Below, in pieces: positions 32,842 through 42,222 of a stretch of 64,000 nt of DNA. The notes below the pieces were generated by a model that saw only the letters and a program-made list of their open reading frames with translations, was not told the DNA's origin and made no database searches. Made by a program: the position numbers and the translations under genes. The stretch covers positions 1 through 64,000 of the forward strand of contig DAOUDW010000034.1 of assembly GCA_034430895.1 (NCBI GenBank), given 5' to 3'. The stretch comes from WVZH01 sp034430895 (lineage in GTDB: Bacteria; Chloroflexota; Anaerolineae; Anaerolineales; E44-bin32). Numbering within the stretch: position 1 is the first letter of the stretch; the number at the start of each line of letters is the position of its first letter.

Positions 32842-33399
32842 TTATTTCTCCGGGACTTGCCCGGCATTAATTTTTTCGATGACACTTTCCGCCCATTCCA
32901 TATTGGCGCGCATGGTGCGCATGCCCAGATCGAGTGTGAGAAGCCAGAAGAAGACTTCGCGCGGCGAATCAACCATCTTGATGTGCTCTTCAAGTTGCTC
33001 GGGCACCTTTTCATAGTGCTCGAGGACGGCGCGTATCATCTCGGCCATTGCCTCGAATTTGGCCAGGATTTCCGCATCGGAGAGCTGCCCGGCGAAAAAG
33101 ACCTGCACCAGTGATGCGCTGCGCGGTTCATCGAAAGGTGTTGGAGCCGACAGCCAACGCAGCAACTCGTGTTTCCCAGCACCTGTAAGGTGATACACCT
33201 TGCGATCCGGCCGGTCGGTCTGCTCAACTATTTCCATGTCCACCCAACCCTGGTCATTTATATCGGCCAGGGTGCGGTAGATCTGACTCTGATTGGCTGG
33301 CCAGAAATGTCGCACCGAATCATCGAAAATCTTCTTCAGATCATAGCCGGAAGAAGGCCAATAATTAAGAAATCCGAGGATGGCGTGCTTGAGTGACAT
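32842..33399 (-). CDS. PadR-family transcriptional regulator
   Basis: The N-terminal winged helix (LKHAILGFLNYWPSSGYDL, then YRTLADINDQGWV and VYHLTGAGKHELLRW) is the PadR-N domain. The C-terminal half is a helical dimerisation region (Vir_act_alpha_C). It probably represses itself and the serine hydrolase gene downstream in response to a ligand. A possible operator, ATATAG-N8-CTATAT, is 28 bases upstream. Confidence 0.9.
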   Translation of the reverse strand: MSLKHAILGFLNYWPSSGYDLKKIFDDSVRHFWPANQSQIYRTLADINDQGWVDMEIVEQTDRPDRKVYHLTGAGKHELLRWLSAPTPFDEPRSASLVQVFFAGQLSDAEILAKFEAMAEMIRAVLEHYEKVPEQLEEHIKMVDSPREVFFWLLTLDLGMRTMRANMEWAESVIEKINAGQVPEK

Positions 33400-33426
33400 G
33401 CTGCATCTCCATATATGTTAGATAAA

Positions 33427-33446
33427 ATATAGAACAAGTACTATAT
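33427..33446 (-). promoter_or_regulatory. Possible PadR operator
   Basis: Perfect inverted repeat ATATAG-N8-CTATAT in the AT-rich region before the padR-type gene. Autoregulation through such a palindrome is usual for this family. Confidence 0.45.
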
Positions 33447-33709
33447 AGCACAGGAGTTATAATAGCCCCTGTCGCAGTTAATGTCAAGATGCGGTTTTTC
33501 TGAATTCTGCACAAGCGGTGTACAATATTTCTATTGTTCGTACCTATTCCAACGTGATGCTACAGGCACCTTTTCCACGATCAGGGGACAATGTGGTTAA
33601 GAAAGCAATCCGAAACGGATGCCGCCTGATCATGGGGTATCTGATTTGGCTATTCCGCGCGTGATGCGAAAACTGATGCCGATCACAACATCTGCGAGGA
33701 GATGCGGTC

Positions 33710-33883
33710 ATGTACACACACAGTAAATATCGATGCAGCGCTTGCGATACCGTCCTGCCTGGTTCAGTGTCGAAATGTCCACACTGTGGGGTGCGTCTGT
33801 TGGGGATAAAGACCGAGCGTGCAAAGCCACACAAGCCCTTCGAAAATTCCGGACCTACGGAAGCTGGGGAACAAGTAGCCTGA
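33710..33883 (+). CDS. Small zinc ribbon protein (57 residues)
   Basis: ATG at 33710 has GAGGAGATG in front. The product MYTHSKYRCSACDT... carries two CxxC pairs, CSAC and CPHC, separated by 12 residues: a zinc ribbon. After it comes a short charged tail. It precedes the DUF4190-like membrane protein gene by 38 bases. No function can be assigned. Confidence 0.65.
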   Translation: MYTHSKYRCSACDTVLPGSVSKCPHCGVRLLGIKTERAKPHKPFENSGPTEAGEQVA

Positions 33884-33921
33884 TACTGGATAGGCTTATA
33901 GGATAAGGCAAGGAGCGTATC

Positions 33922-35037
33922 ATGCATATATTCGTCGAGAAAACAGAAGACACCAGGCACCAACTGTTGTCATTGAGCAGCAGGCTCTACGGTGGGATGT
34001 ATGCGGATGAGGGTATTACCGGTTTTCATTTTGCCTTCACGGAGGGGGAAGACACGTACGATATCAATTTCGAGGTACTCGACAGCAAGGGGCAGATCGC
34101 TTTTCTTGAATTGGTGGTTCAATCTTTTGAGATTATCAAGATTGAACCTGCGAAAGATGGAGAGGAACACGAGGAAGAAGCGATTCAATGGTGGCGTGGA
34201 AAGGAGCAATCGACTGCACCTTCTACTGCCCAAGAAAGCGAACAAGTCGACGCAATACCCCAAGATACACAGCAGGTGACCACTATCTATACGTTCTACG
34301 CGGATGCGGAGATCTCACTTGGCTTCCCCCGCTCGCACGATACCGCCAGGTGGCGGGATATGGTCCGACAGAAATGCGGCCTGCCGACAGCGCGTGTCGA
34401 GTTTATCCAGCATCTGGAATGGGATGCCCCTATATTAATCAGCGTCGATCCCTCGGAGGTGATGTCCAAGCAGCAGGCGGCCATCGCAGGGATTCGCAAG
34501 GCACTCTTGGATCGCGGCATTTCCGCGCAAGATGTGGAAACCGCGCTGCGGACATTCCGAGCCACGCCGATCCAGGAAACAGGTCGGGTGGTGTACATGA
34601 TTCCTGTCACAGAGGCCAAAGAAGTGCAGGCTGATGAGCAAGCTGTTCTCGAGCGTATATTCAAGAAGGAGTTCGAAGGTATTTTTGAGGGACCGGCATC
34701 TTGGTCCACTGTCGAGCCTGCCCGGGAAACCGTGTCCCCCACTGCCGTGATTAAAGAGCAGATCGCGGCGAACACAAATGGTATGGCCAACCTCAGCATG
34801 TTCCTGGGGATCATATCCATTCCGCTGAGTTGTTGCCTGTTTGGATTCGGATCGCTTCTCGGGATCGCAGCTGTAATTTTGGGCGTGATCGGTGTCCGTG
34901 AAGTCAAGCAAAGCGGGGGTGATCCCGCTGAAGCACGCAAAGCTACACTGGGTATCGTCCTCGGTGGGATAAGTCTTGTTCTTGGGATCGTCTCGGTACT
35001 GTTGTTGGTACTCATCATCCTGGGCGAGGGTCTCTAA
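33922..35037 (+). CDS. Membrane protein with C-terminal DUF4190-like domain
   Basis: Residues 1-290 are soluble and unrecognised, acidic in parts (about 75-95), with HDTARWRDMVRQKCG and a region ending IFKKEFEGIFEG. The C-terminal 85 residues form two membrane helices with a GxxSLLGIAAVILGVIG pattern and KATLGIVLGGISLVLG, the DUF4190 signature found in small integral membrane proteins. AAGGAGCG lies upstream. It may be a membrane-docked sensor or transport accessory. Confidence 0.65.
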   Translation: MHIFVEKTEDTRHQLLSLSSRLYGGMYADEGITGFHFAFTEGEDTYDINFEVLDSKGQIAFLELVVQSFEIIKIEPAKDGEEHEEEAIQWWRGKEQSTAPSTAQESEQVDAIPQDTQQVTTIYTFYADAEISLGFPRSHDTARWRDMVRQKCGLPTARVEFIQHLEWDAPILISVDPSEVMSKQQAAIAGIRKALLDRGISAQDVETALRTFRATPIQETGRVVYMIPVTEAKEVQADEQAVLERIFKKEFEGIFEGPASWSTVEPARETVSPTAVIKEQIAANTNGMANLSMFLGIISIPLSCCLFGFGSLLGIAAVILGVIGVREVKQSGGDPAEARKATLGIVLGGISLVLGIVSVLLLVLIILGEGL

Positions 35038-35109
35038 CTAAGTGTTAAACCCCTCGAGAGGATTAACATCAGCCAACGATGTAGGCCGATAGAAAAGAGA
35101 GAGTCAATC

Positions 35110-35817
35110 ATGAGTCTAGAGGAGCTTTCCAAAATGGATTTGGATCGATATCTGACCCCTTCCAGGATGAGCGATTGCGATCATCCAAGTTTGAAACGAA
35201 CGGCCCAGGACATCGCCACAGGCGCTGAGAATCCGACGCAAGCAGCGTTGCGTGTGTTTCGATACGTGAGAGACGAAATTGCCTTCAACGCCACGCTGGA
35301 TATCTTCCTGAAAGCATCGCAAGCGATCGAACGAAGCACTATGGATTACTGCAACAAGATCAACATCCACGCCAGTTTGTTGCGCGCGATTGGCATTCCG
35401 GCGAGGTTCCATATGGTGCGGGTTCGCAAGGAAATGCTCGAGCATATCGTCCCCGGATTTCTGTATCGCCACTTGCCCAGTCCGGTGGGGCACTTCTGGT
35501 GCGAATGTCATCTGAACGGGCGCTGGATGGCGTGCGAGGCTTTGTTCGACGCGCCTTTCTACGCAGGCATGTTGCGCCTCGGTTACCTGACGAAGGAACA
35601 GATCCCCACGATCGATTGGGATGGCGAAAACGATCTCGTGCTGATGAAACACTGGATCGTGGCCGACCGGGAACTCTATTCCCATTACGAACAGCTCACC
35701 AATCTGGCGAGTGCGGAAGGTATGCCGCCGAAGCTGTTCTGCAAAGTACTGGAATGGCTGCCGGCATACTACTCCAGTCGGCGCACGAATATAATACGTA
35801 ACGGGAATGTATACTAA
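35110..35817 (+). CDS. Transglutaminase-like protease-fold protein
   Basis: A 235-residue cytosolic protein with the transglutaminase core: Cys in TMDYCNKINIHASLLRA, His in VGHFWCECHL and Asp in FDAPF. Upstream IFLKASQAIERST and IGIPARFHMV follow the family pattern (IPAR before the catalytic His). Such proteins hydrolyse or cross-link peptide amides. No signal peptide. It follows the DUF4190-like gene by 72 bases and may be cotranscribed. Confidence 0.8.
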   Translation: MSLEELSKMDLDRYLTPSRMSDCDHPSLKRTAQDIATGAENPTQAALRVFRYVRDEIAFNATLDIFLKASQAIERSTMDYCNKINIHASLLRAIGIPARFHMVRVRKEMLEHIVPGFLYRHLPSPVGHFWCECHLNGRWMACEALFDAPFYAGMLRLGYLTKEQIPTIDWDGENDLVLMKHWIVADRELYSHYEQLTNLASAEGMPPKLFCKVLEWLPAYYSSRRTNIIRNGNVY

Positions 35818-35862
35818 AGATCGAGAATCGTTGTGAAAAACAATTTGAAAGGCGGTGACTAC

Positions 35863-36060
35863 ATGTACAAAGAACTTCGTTGCCCATACTGCAGCAATAT
35901 GACGGGATTTGACAGTTGGCCCAGTTATGGAATGAGAGCGCCTTTTTTCAATCAGACTCGGGAAAGGACCGAAGAGGAACCAGGGGCTCACCGCATCGAA
36001 GTTCACTGCGAGCAATGTAGTGAGCAGTTCTTCGTTGTTTGGGATCGAGATCCTCGCTGA
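35863..36060 (+). CDS. Small zinc ribbon protein (65 residues)
   Basis: Four cysteines in two pairs, CPYC and CEQC, about 40 residues apart, form a zinc ribbon. AAAGGCGG lies before ATG 35863, which begins MYKELRCPYC; a GTG at 35833 would add ten residues but lacks a ribosome site. No recognised function. It is the second small zinc ribbon in this 2.4-kb stretch. Confidence 0.65.
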   Translation: MYKELRCPYCSNMTGFDSWPSYGMRAPFFNQTRERTEEEPGAHRIEVHCEQCSEQFFVVWDRDPR

Positions 36061-36152
36061 TATGATTTTCGAAAATCCATATTTATAAGCGGTTTTGATT
36101 GCGACGATTTTCTTCGTCGACCTGGCTATATTTCATAGAGAAGGAGTTTTCG

Positions 36153-36581
36153 ATGAGCCCGAAAACATTGAGCATGGATGAGGTGGAAGACCTGTGGCAA
36201 AAAGCTGTGGAATTGTATCGCAGCGATAAAAAGGGGGATCACAAAAAGGCGATTAAATTGGCGCAGCAACTTATCGAACAGGGGCCAAACACGCCGGAAA
36301 CCTTATCCAAGATGAAATGCTTCATCGCCGATATCTACTCCCAAAAACTTGGAGAACACGATGAGGCTATCGAATACTATCGTGAGGCGTTGCGTGATGA
36401 TCCCAACAATTCGCTGGCGGGTTCGAATCTGGGATTTGTCTATTCGATGTATAAAAAGGATTACGAGTCCGCAGTAGAAGTACTTCAAGACACATTTAAC
36501 CGGGGTATCTCCAGCGTTTTTGTGCGCGAAACAACGCGAGACTTGCTGGCCGAAGCCAGAAAAAACTTGGTGGATGATTGA
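36153..36581 (+). CDS. TPR-repeat protein
   Basis: A 142-residue soluble protein of two or three tetratricopeptide repeats: AVELYRSDKKGDHKKAIKLA, then YSQKLGEHDEAIEYYREAL and SNLGFVYSMYKKDYESAVEVL (motifs given in part). TPR arrays mediate protein contacts. AAGGAG sits 10 bases before ATG 36153. A longer frame from 36099 is not supported by a ribosome site. Confidence 0.75.
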   Translation: MSPKTLSMDEVEDLWQKAVELYRSDKKGDHKKAIKLAQQLIEQGPNTPETLSKMKCFIADIYSQKLGEHDEAIEYYREALRDDPNNSLAGSNLGFVYSMYKKDYESAVEVLQDTFNRGISSVFVRETTRDLLAEARKNLVDD

Positions 36582-36656
36582 CCGAAATCTAAAAAACATC
36601 CAACTTGTAATTGTCGTAAAATCATTAAATTCGATACCGGAGAACGAAAGAAACCA

Positions 36657-37082
36657 ATGAGCCGACCAAAATTGAGTGCCGGTATGATTGTGTTCGTCGT
36701 ACCGGATGCCAGGAAAACCGCGGTGTATTACCGTGACGTTCTGGGATTTCGCGTCGTCGAACACTATGACAAAGCAGAGGCATTTGCGGCATTGTACCGC
36801 GATGCCGTTGAGATCATCGTTGTCCAGGCGGAGCATGGCGAGGTGATGTCCAACCAGGAGCGGTACGGGGCCGGCTACGACGCCTATATTGATCCGGAGC
36901 GTGTCGAAGATGTAGATCGGTTCTATGCCGAATGGAAACAAAAAGGAGCTGATATTGCCGCTCCTCCGGCAATGACCGCTTATGGCTGTTACGAATTCGT
37001 GATCGAAGACATCGATGGAAGACGGATCGGCGTCGGAAGGATTCGAGATAAAGCAGGGTTCTTCGGAGACGAGAAACCATAA
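36657..37082 (+). CDS. VOC-superfamily (glyoxalase/bleomycin resistance-like) protein
   Basis: The 141-residue product has the paired beta-alpha-beta-beta-beta layout of VOC proteins. FVVPDARKTAVYYRDVLGF is the first module; EDVDRFYAEWKQKGADI and YGCYEFVIEDIDGRRIGV the second, with a metal-ligand-like Glu. The metal-binding set looks incomplete, so it may be a dioxygenase-like or binding protein, not a true glyoxalase. 37083-37332, downstream, holds nothing I can recognise. Confidence 0.85.
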   Translation: MSRPKLSAGMIVFVVPDARKTAVYYRDVLGFRVVEHYDKAEAFAALYRDAVEIIVVQAEHGEVMSNQERYGAGYDAYIDPERVEDVDRFYAEWKQKGADIAAPPAMTAYGCYEFVIEDIDGRRIGVGRIRDKAGFFGDEKP

Positions 37083-37332
37083 GAATCGATCGTGCAGTTG
37101 TTGAAGGACGAAAGGGTTCAGGTTTGTCGTGAGATATGGATTGCACACGGCGGGCGGTGGGATGCCAGCGGAGAGGAATAGGATACTGCATCCAGCTCAC
37201 GATGCATCGCAGCTTCACCTCTTCGGGAGATGATCCACGCAGTGGGAAAACCTGAATCGACTCAGAGTATGCTGCAGTGTGATTCCGTTTGCTTCGACTG
37301 ACTCTGATTAACCGGTGGTGAGCGATGAATGG

Positions 37333-38088
37333 TTATGGGAGGTGATTCTGGGGAGTGACTCGATCTGTGGATAGATGTCGATGCAAGTAGCGCACTTGCC
37401 ACACACGGTAAGCGGCTTCGATCTGAATACGCAGCGTCATTTTCGACTGCCCGATGCGGCGGTCCTCGAAGTAAATTGGCGATTCAATTAATCGGAACCC
37501 CAATTTCTGTGCCACGTAACTCATCTCGACCTGAAAAACGTAGCCGTTTGAGCGAATGCGATCCAGCGGCATCCCCTCCAGCGTTTCCCGGCGCCACAGG
37601 CGATATCCGGCCGTGGCGTCCTTGATTTGCAAGCTCAGGATTGTGCGGGCGTATATATTTCCGAAGGCCGAGAGCAGGACGCGTCCGAAGCCCCAACGCT
37701 CGTCGAGTTTCCCGCCGGGGACGTAGCGCGAACCGATGACAGCATCGGCGGATTCCAATTTATCCATGAATTCCGGCAAGTAATCAGGATCGTGGGAGAA
37801 ATCCGCGTCCATTTGTGCGATGGCTTCAGCGCCAGATTCAAGGGCGGTTTTGAAACCGGTGATGTACGCAGATCCCAGGCCAAGTTTCCCTTTTCTATGG
37901 ATGACGGACAAACGACCGGGGTGTGCTGCTGCCAGATCGTCGGCGATCTGGCCGGTGCCGTCCGGGGAAGCATCATCGACGACGAGGATTTGGGGTGCGG
38001 GTATCGGAAGGGACCACAGCTTTTTGGCGATCGCCTCGAGATTTTCGGCTTCATTGTACGTGGGAATGACGATGGTCAGCTTTCGCAT
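37333..38088 (-). CDS. GT2 glycosyltransferase, dolichol-phosphate mannosyltransferase-like
   Basis: The GT-A fold of family 2 is evident: IVIPTYNEAENLE, VVDDASPDGTGQ (nucleotide-binding Asp) and the DxD region QMDADFSHDP, followed by a helical region with RSNGYVFQVEM. The 251-residue length without membrane helices matches DPM1-type polyprenyl-phosphate mannosyl or glucosyl transferases. It would supply a lipid-linked sugar for surface glycans. No partner GT is near. Confidence 0.9.
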   Translation of the reverse strand: MRKLTIVIPTYNEAENLEAIAKKLWSLPIPAPQILVVDDASPDGTGQIADDLAAAHPGRLSVIHRKGKLGLGSAYITGFKTALESGAEAIAQMDADFSHDPDYLPEFMDKLESADAVIGSRYVPGGKLDERWGFGRVLLSAFGNIYARTILSLQIKDATAGYRLWRRETLEGMPLDRIRSNGYVFQVEMSYVAQKLGFRLIESPIYFEDRRIGQSKMTLRIQIEAAYRVWQVRYLHRHLSTDRVTPQNHLP

Positions 38089-38273
38089 GGAGAGAATCCG
38101 ATCGTCACGGCAATGGATACATTGGATGAATAATTTCTGCGTATGTTTTGGGCAATTCGATCTTTCGCGTACATTCGTTGTTTACATGACTCTGCGTGGT
38201 GACGCACTCGAAATCTGAGGAATGGTTTCCAGGGGTGGTTCCGATTGGGTGTACGCATTCGTCCCCGGAATGA

Positions 38274-38645
38274 TTAAAGCAAGCCCGAGAGGTCGTCGAC
38301 GGCTCGACGCATGTCGAGGAATAGAAGGCCCAGTTTCGCTTGTTCGCGCGCAAGAACAGTAAGTACCGCCTCAGTTCCTACCGACATCAAAACAACAAAC
38401 CCATGTTTGCCACGGATGTATACCTGGTCGAGACTGCCACGGCCCAATTCACCGGCGATGCGTTCGCCAAGGGATAGCATGGCTGCGGACATCGCGGATA
38501 CACGATCCTCCTCGACGTTGCTTGGAAGGGCGGAAGCGATGGTCAATCCGTCTACACTTACGACTGCGGAAGCTTCGACATCGGGTGAGGATGCTTGAAG
38601 ATCTCGCAGACGGTCGACCATGAGTTCGGTGCGTGTCTTTGCCAA
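38274..38645 (-). CDS. Roadblock/LC7-domain protein
   Basis: The frame encodes a roadblock/LC7 fold (SPDVEASAVVSVDGLTIAS, MSAAMLSLGERI, then HGFVVLMSVG), small proteins that regulate small GTPases and gliding or polarity (MglB-type). The TTG at 38645 is preferred because AGGAG lies 8 bases upstream; the in-frame ATG at 38672 has no ribosome site. No MglA-type GTPase gene is in this window. Confidence 0.85.
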   Translation of the reverse strand: MAKTRTELMVDRLRDLQASSPDVEASAVVSVDGLTIASALPSNVEEDRVSAMSAAMLSLGERIAGELGRGSLDQVYIRGKHGFVVLMSVGTEAVLTVLAREQAKLGLLFLDMRRAVDDLSGLL

Positions 38646-38707
38646 AGTTAAACTCCTAGAGACCAAACTCATACAGTTCGGATGGTTTGCTAAAGTGAAG
38701 CGGCGCT

Positions 38708-38736
38708 ACTGTAGCATAGCGTATAATGCTTGTCAA
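38708..38736 (-). promoter_or_regulatory. Promoter of the roadblock gene
   Basis: TTGACA (38736-38731), 17-base spacer, TACAGT (38713-38708) on the minus strand, about 55 bases before the TTG start. Confidence 0.65.
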
Positions 38737-38849
38737 GCAGACCCTATTCTCAGATACCCATTTTTCTTCGATGCGCTATAATGCTTTGGTCCAATGACGA
38801 GTGTTCTGGATAACCCCGTTATAAAAATCGACGTGGATGGAGTGTAGAA

Positions 38850-39512
38850 ATGCCGGTTTGGTTGGAACATAAGATTGTCACTTTTCTTACGAATTTATTT
38901 CAGACTATGGGTTGGGGAGGGGTTGTGGGAATCATGGCCTTGGAAAGCGCCAACATCCCCATCCCCAGTGAAGTCACCATGCCGCTCTCAGGTTGGTTGT
39001 TGATCCAGGCGCAAGGGGGCACAGCCTGGGAGGCCGTCCTCTGGGGTGGCTTGTGGGGCGCCGTGGGGTGCACATTGGGATCAGTCATCTCCTATGCCCT
39101 TGGTGTCTGGGGAGGCCGGCCGTTGTTGGATCGTTACGGTAAATATCTAATGATCAACCCTCATGATCTCGAGGTAGCCGATCGCTGGTTTAAACGTTGG
39201 GGAGATTGGACCGCCTTCCTTTCCAGGTTGCTGCCGATCGTACGTACTTTCATTTCCTTTCCCGCTGGCGTCACCAAGACCAGGTTCGTCCCTTTTGTGG
39301 TGTACAGCTTCATCGGGTCGTTTGTCTGGTGCGCTGCACTATCTTATGGCGGTTACGCCTTTGGGGCACGTTGGGAGGAATTACGGGCGATCATGCGTCC
39401 TTTCGATATTCCCATTGCTATCGTGCTGGGCTTGGGGTTTGTGTATTACATCATCCATCATGTCCGTAGGGGTGCTCGGGCGAATAAGCAGGAAGTATCT
39501 TCAGTGGAATGA
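38850..39512 (+). CDS. DedA-family membrane protein
   Basis: A 220-residue protein of about five membrane segments with the SNARE-associated/DedA pattern: ESANIPIPSEVTMPLSGWL, then SRLLPIVRTFISFPAG with the conserved arginines. DedA proteins move undecaprenyl phosphate or phospholipids across the membrane and affect envelope integrity. GGAG precedes the ATG. It is divergent from the roadblock gene. Confidence 0.9.
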   Translation: MPVWLEHKIVTFLTNLFQTMGWGGVVGIMALESANIPIPSEVTMPLSGWLLIQAQGGTAWEAVLWGGLWGAVGCTLGSVISYALGVWGGRPLLDRYGKYLMINPHDLEVADRWFKRWGDWTAFLSRLLPIVRTFISFPAGVTKTRFVPFVVYSFIGSFVWCAALSYGGYAFGARWEELRAIMRPFDIPIAIVLGLGFVYYIIHHVRRGARANKQEVSSVE

Positions 39513-39610
39513 ATCCTCCGAATGCCTGTTGTGACTAAATTAAAATTGAATACGTTCGATGCGGATGCGAAAAGGCAGCGGCGATGGATGGGTATCAAGC
39601 ATCCGTCGCC

Positions 39611-40885
39611 TTATTCTTCCGGGGAGTCTGAAGCAGCTGCGAATTGTATTTCTTCGGTTGCAGACAATGACAAATCTTCGTCGGATTTGGGTTCGAGGCA
39701 GGGGACATTTTCATCCTTGTGCAATCTTTTGGGGATGATGATTAGTCCTGCAGTGGCCAATATGGACAAGCCTGCCAGGACAATGATTCCCAGGATCAGA
39801 AAGAATTCGGTAATTGTTGCGGATATATAAATTTCCTCACCTTGGCTGGGCAACATGCCAAAACCGATGGCGATCGCAGCTACGTTCCACAACCCGTGCA
39901 TTAAGAGTGCAAGCGAATAGGCGCCAAAAAATTGCTGCCACCGTTTGTACGTAATCGCTTGCCCCAAACCCCAGCACGTCATGCCTGCCGTGAAGGTGTG
40001 CATCATCGTCGCCCCACCGCGAATGAACATCGTTTGCGTCCAATCGGTCCCTGTGGGTGTGAGTAAAATAACTTCCACAAAAGCGAAACCAACACCACCG
40101 AGGATCCCACTGAGGAAAGCTTCTGATGGTAGGGGTTTTCTCTTCAGGATTGGAAAAATCGTCAGGCTCTTTAAACTCTCTTCAATTATTGGGACAAAGA
40201 CACAAACAAATGCAAGGATGGCGATGATGATGATGGGCTGATCGAAGAGAGTACCCATGCTATCAGATATGGTTTCAGATGCCCAAGTTTCGGGATTGGC
40301 CAAAGAATCGATTAAATCCTGACCTTCGGGAGTCGCCATGTTGCCAACGACGAACGAGGCCATACCCGCGATCATGAGAATCAGCTCAATGATGAACGCT
40401 GAGATCGGGATGATCCATGTGCCGATGAACAGGGATCCCCAGAAGCGGCGTTGAGATACCGCTGGTTTGTGGCGGATAACGAGCAGGATCGCTATCGCAA
40501 CAGGGATGACAGCGGCGGTAATATGGATGATCGAGCCGATGATGGTGATTTGGCTGGAATTCTCGATCGTGGAATACCCTAATACCAGGATGAGCAGGAA
40601 CAGAATCCCAAGATAGTGCAGGTTGACTTTCGGGGGTTCCAGCCGGGGTATTTCCCGGCCTTGAATGGAACGCAGACTAATTATCGCGGTCGGGATACCC
40701 ACCACGCTGAGGGCGGCGATCGTAATTATCGCACTAAAGGCCGAGATCTCATCACCGCTATCATTGAAGAAGAACAATCGAACCAACAGAAAACAAGCCG
40801 AGCACAAACACAGCAGGAATACGCCTGCGGTGCCCAGCAAAAGCAAGTAGTCGAAGACATCGCCACGTTTCCTTTTTTCTATCAT
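39611..40885 (-). CDS. PrsW-family intramembrane metalloprotease
   Basis: A 424-residue polytopic protein with the PrsW motifs: PIIEESLKSL (Glu-Glu pair with Lys), MHTFTAGMTCWGLG and LMHGLWNVAA (His residues), consistent with Zn-binding active sites in membrane helices. Relatives cleave anti-sigma factors; none is near. About nine to ten hydrophobic segments, and an acidic C-terminal tail. It overlaps the next minus-strand gene by 4 bases, implying coupling. Confidence 0.85.
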   Translation of the reverse strand: MIEKRKRGDVFDYLLLLGTAGVFLLCLCSACFLLVRLFFFNDSGDEISAFSAIITIAALSVVGIPTAIISLRSIQGREIPRLEPPKVNLHYLGILFLLILVLGYSTIENSSQITIIGSIIHITAAVIPVAIAILLVIRHKPAVSQRRFWGSLFIGTWIIPISAFIIELILMIAGMASFVVGNMATPEGQDLIDSLANPETWASETISDSMGTLFDQPIIIIAILAFVCVFVPIIEESLKSLTIFPILKRKPLPSEAFLSGILGGVGFAFVEVILLTPTGTDWTQTMFIRGGATMMHTFTAGMTCWGLGQAITYKRWQQFFGAYSLALLMHGLWNVAAIAIGFGMLPSQGEEIYISATITEFFLILGIIVLAGLSILATAGLIIIPKRLHKDENVPCLEPKSDEDLSLSATEEIQFAAASDSPEE

Positions 40886-42222
40886 GGGCCCTCGATTGTT
40901 ACAGAGTGTATCACAGCCTCCGGTTCGGAAAGCAAATCGTCGAGTGCGGATCGCTTTTCGAGATCTTGCAGCAGATCCAAGCCGTCGATAACGCGACCGA
41001 AAATCGTGCGTGCACCGTTAAGTGTTGGCAGAGGAGCAAGCGTGATAAAGAATTGGCTTGCATTCGTTCCCGGTACTTGGGATATCATGGCCACCATGCC
41101 GGCTTGATCGAAGGTCAGGGATGGAGAAATTTCGTTCTCGAAGACATATCCAGGCCCGCCCCAACCTGTGCCGCTTGGATCACCGCTTTCGACCCAGGCA
41201 CCCGGTTCGACTTCGTAAATGGGATTATCATCGTACCAACCTTGCTCGGCGAGAAAAATGAAATTGTTCACGGCCAGTGGCGCGTATTCGGGGTAGAGCT
41301 GAATCACGATTTTACCCTGTGGAATTTCTACAGAAGCAATGTAATCGGCTCGTATGTCGATGGTGAACGGTGGATATTCATTGTATTGTCGCGGTTTCAA
41401 CATCTCCAGGCGAATCGATGCTTCCAGGTTGTCCACTGTGATCGGTAATCGGTACCATAGTCCGTTGAAGTAAATGAAAGGCACACCGGGAATTCCGGCC
41501 GCAGCAGTTTCGAGATACGTGTTGACGATGTCTTCGGCAAAGACGCGATTGTCGATGTCTGCTGCAAATTGATTTTGATTCAAACCGATCTTGATGGCAG
41601 CTTCTTTCAGCCAAACGATGAAAGCATCAGGCGACAACTCGACCCACTCTCCATAGTTTTGATAGAGGGTGTCATGCATCTCCCAGAAAGCACCTTGTGC
41701 GCCAGCCGCCTCTGCGGCTTCCGATGCGAGGATTGTTTTATCGTAAAGGTATATTTGTGGGAAGTAACGAAATACGATCCGCAGGTCCTGAGGGTGCCAT
41801 TCGAGAAGTTGGGATAACATGGTTTCAACCCAAGCACATTCCGTGCTTTGAAAATCCATGAAGACTACCAGGGTAACGATGGCATCCGGGGCGCCGCGGC
41901 TCCAGTCTTTATTCGAAACTGGCTGCAGGGGATACAGCGTAGCGGTCACGGTCTGCGAATCAGGCGATTGAGGCACTGTGGTGCTATCCGGCGTGGATGT
42001 GGATGTCGGACCCAAGCGAATAGGGGTCCTCGAGGCTGTTGCGGTCGAAGTGGGAGTCAACGATGCCGATTCCTGGCAGGCACTTACGAACAGCATGATC
42101 GCCAGAAGAGAAATGATGGCTGCAAGACCGGGGTATTGAATATCTTGTCTTCGGCGGCCTGGATTCGATCGGTGTCGAAATGGCTGAATGAAATCACTTT
42201 TTCTCAGCATGGATTCACTCAA
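40882..42222 (-). CDS. Lipoprotein fusing DsbA-like thioredoxin fold and cyclophilin
   Basis: Signal lipobox LFVSAC (Cys at about 49 of the 446), then a Thr-rich linker. About 95-250 is a DsbA-like Thioredoxin_4 domain (VVFMDFQSTECAWVE, GAFWEMHDTLYQN, GIPGVPFIYFNG). The usual CxxC is reduced to a single Cys, TEC. About 290-445 is a cyclophilin peptidyl-prolyl isomerase (IPQGKIVIQLYPEYAPLAVN, NASQFFITL). It probably assists folding outside the membrane. An ATGA overlap with the upstream SDR gene suggests one transcript. Confidence 0.85.
   Translation of the reverse strand: MSESMLRKSDFIQPFRHRSNPGRRRQDIQYPGLAAIISLLAIMLFVSACQESASLTPTSTATASRTPIRLGPTSTSTPDSTTVPQSPDSQTVTATLYPLQPVSNKDWSRGAPDAIVTLVVFMDFQSTECAWVETMLSQLLEWHPQDLRIVFRYFPQIYLYDKTILASEAAEAAGAQGAFWEMHDTLYQNYGEWVELSPDAFIVWLKEAAIKIGLNQNQFAADIDNRVFAEDIVNTYLETAAAGIPGVPFIYFNGLWYRLPITVDNLEASIRLEMLKPRQYNEYPPFTIDIRADYIASVEIPQGKIVIQLYPEYAPLAVNNFIFLAEQGWYDDNPIYEVEPGAWVESGDPSGTGWGGPGYVFENEISPSLTFDQAGMVAMISQVPGTNASQFFITLAPLPTLNGARTIFGRVIDGLDLLQDLEKRSALDDLLSEPEAVIHSVTIEGP

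Noticed and set aside
37083..37332. Possible gene in the gap after the VOC gene
   Set aside because: No frame of more than a few dozen codons with a start and ribosome site, and no RNA-like fold I could support.
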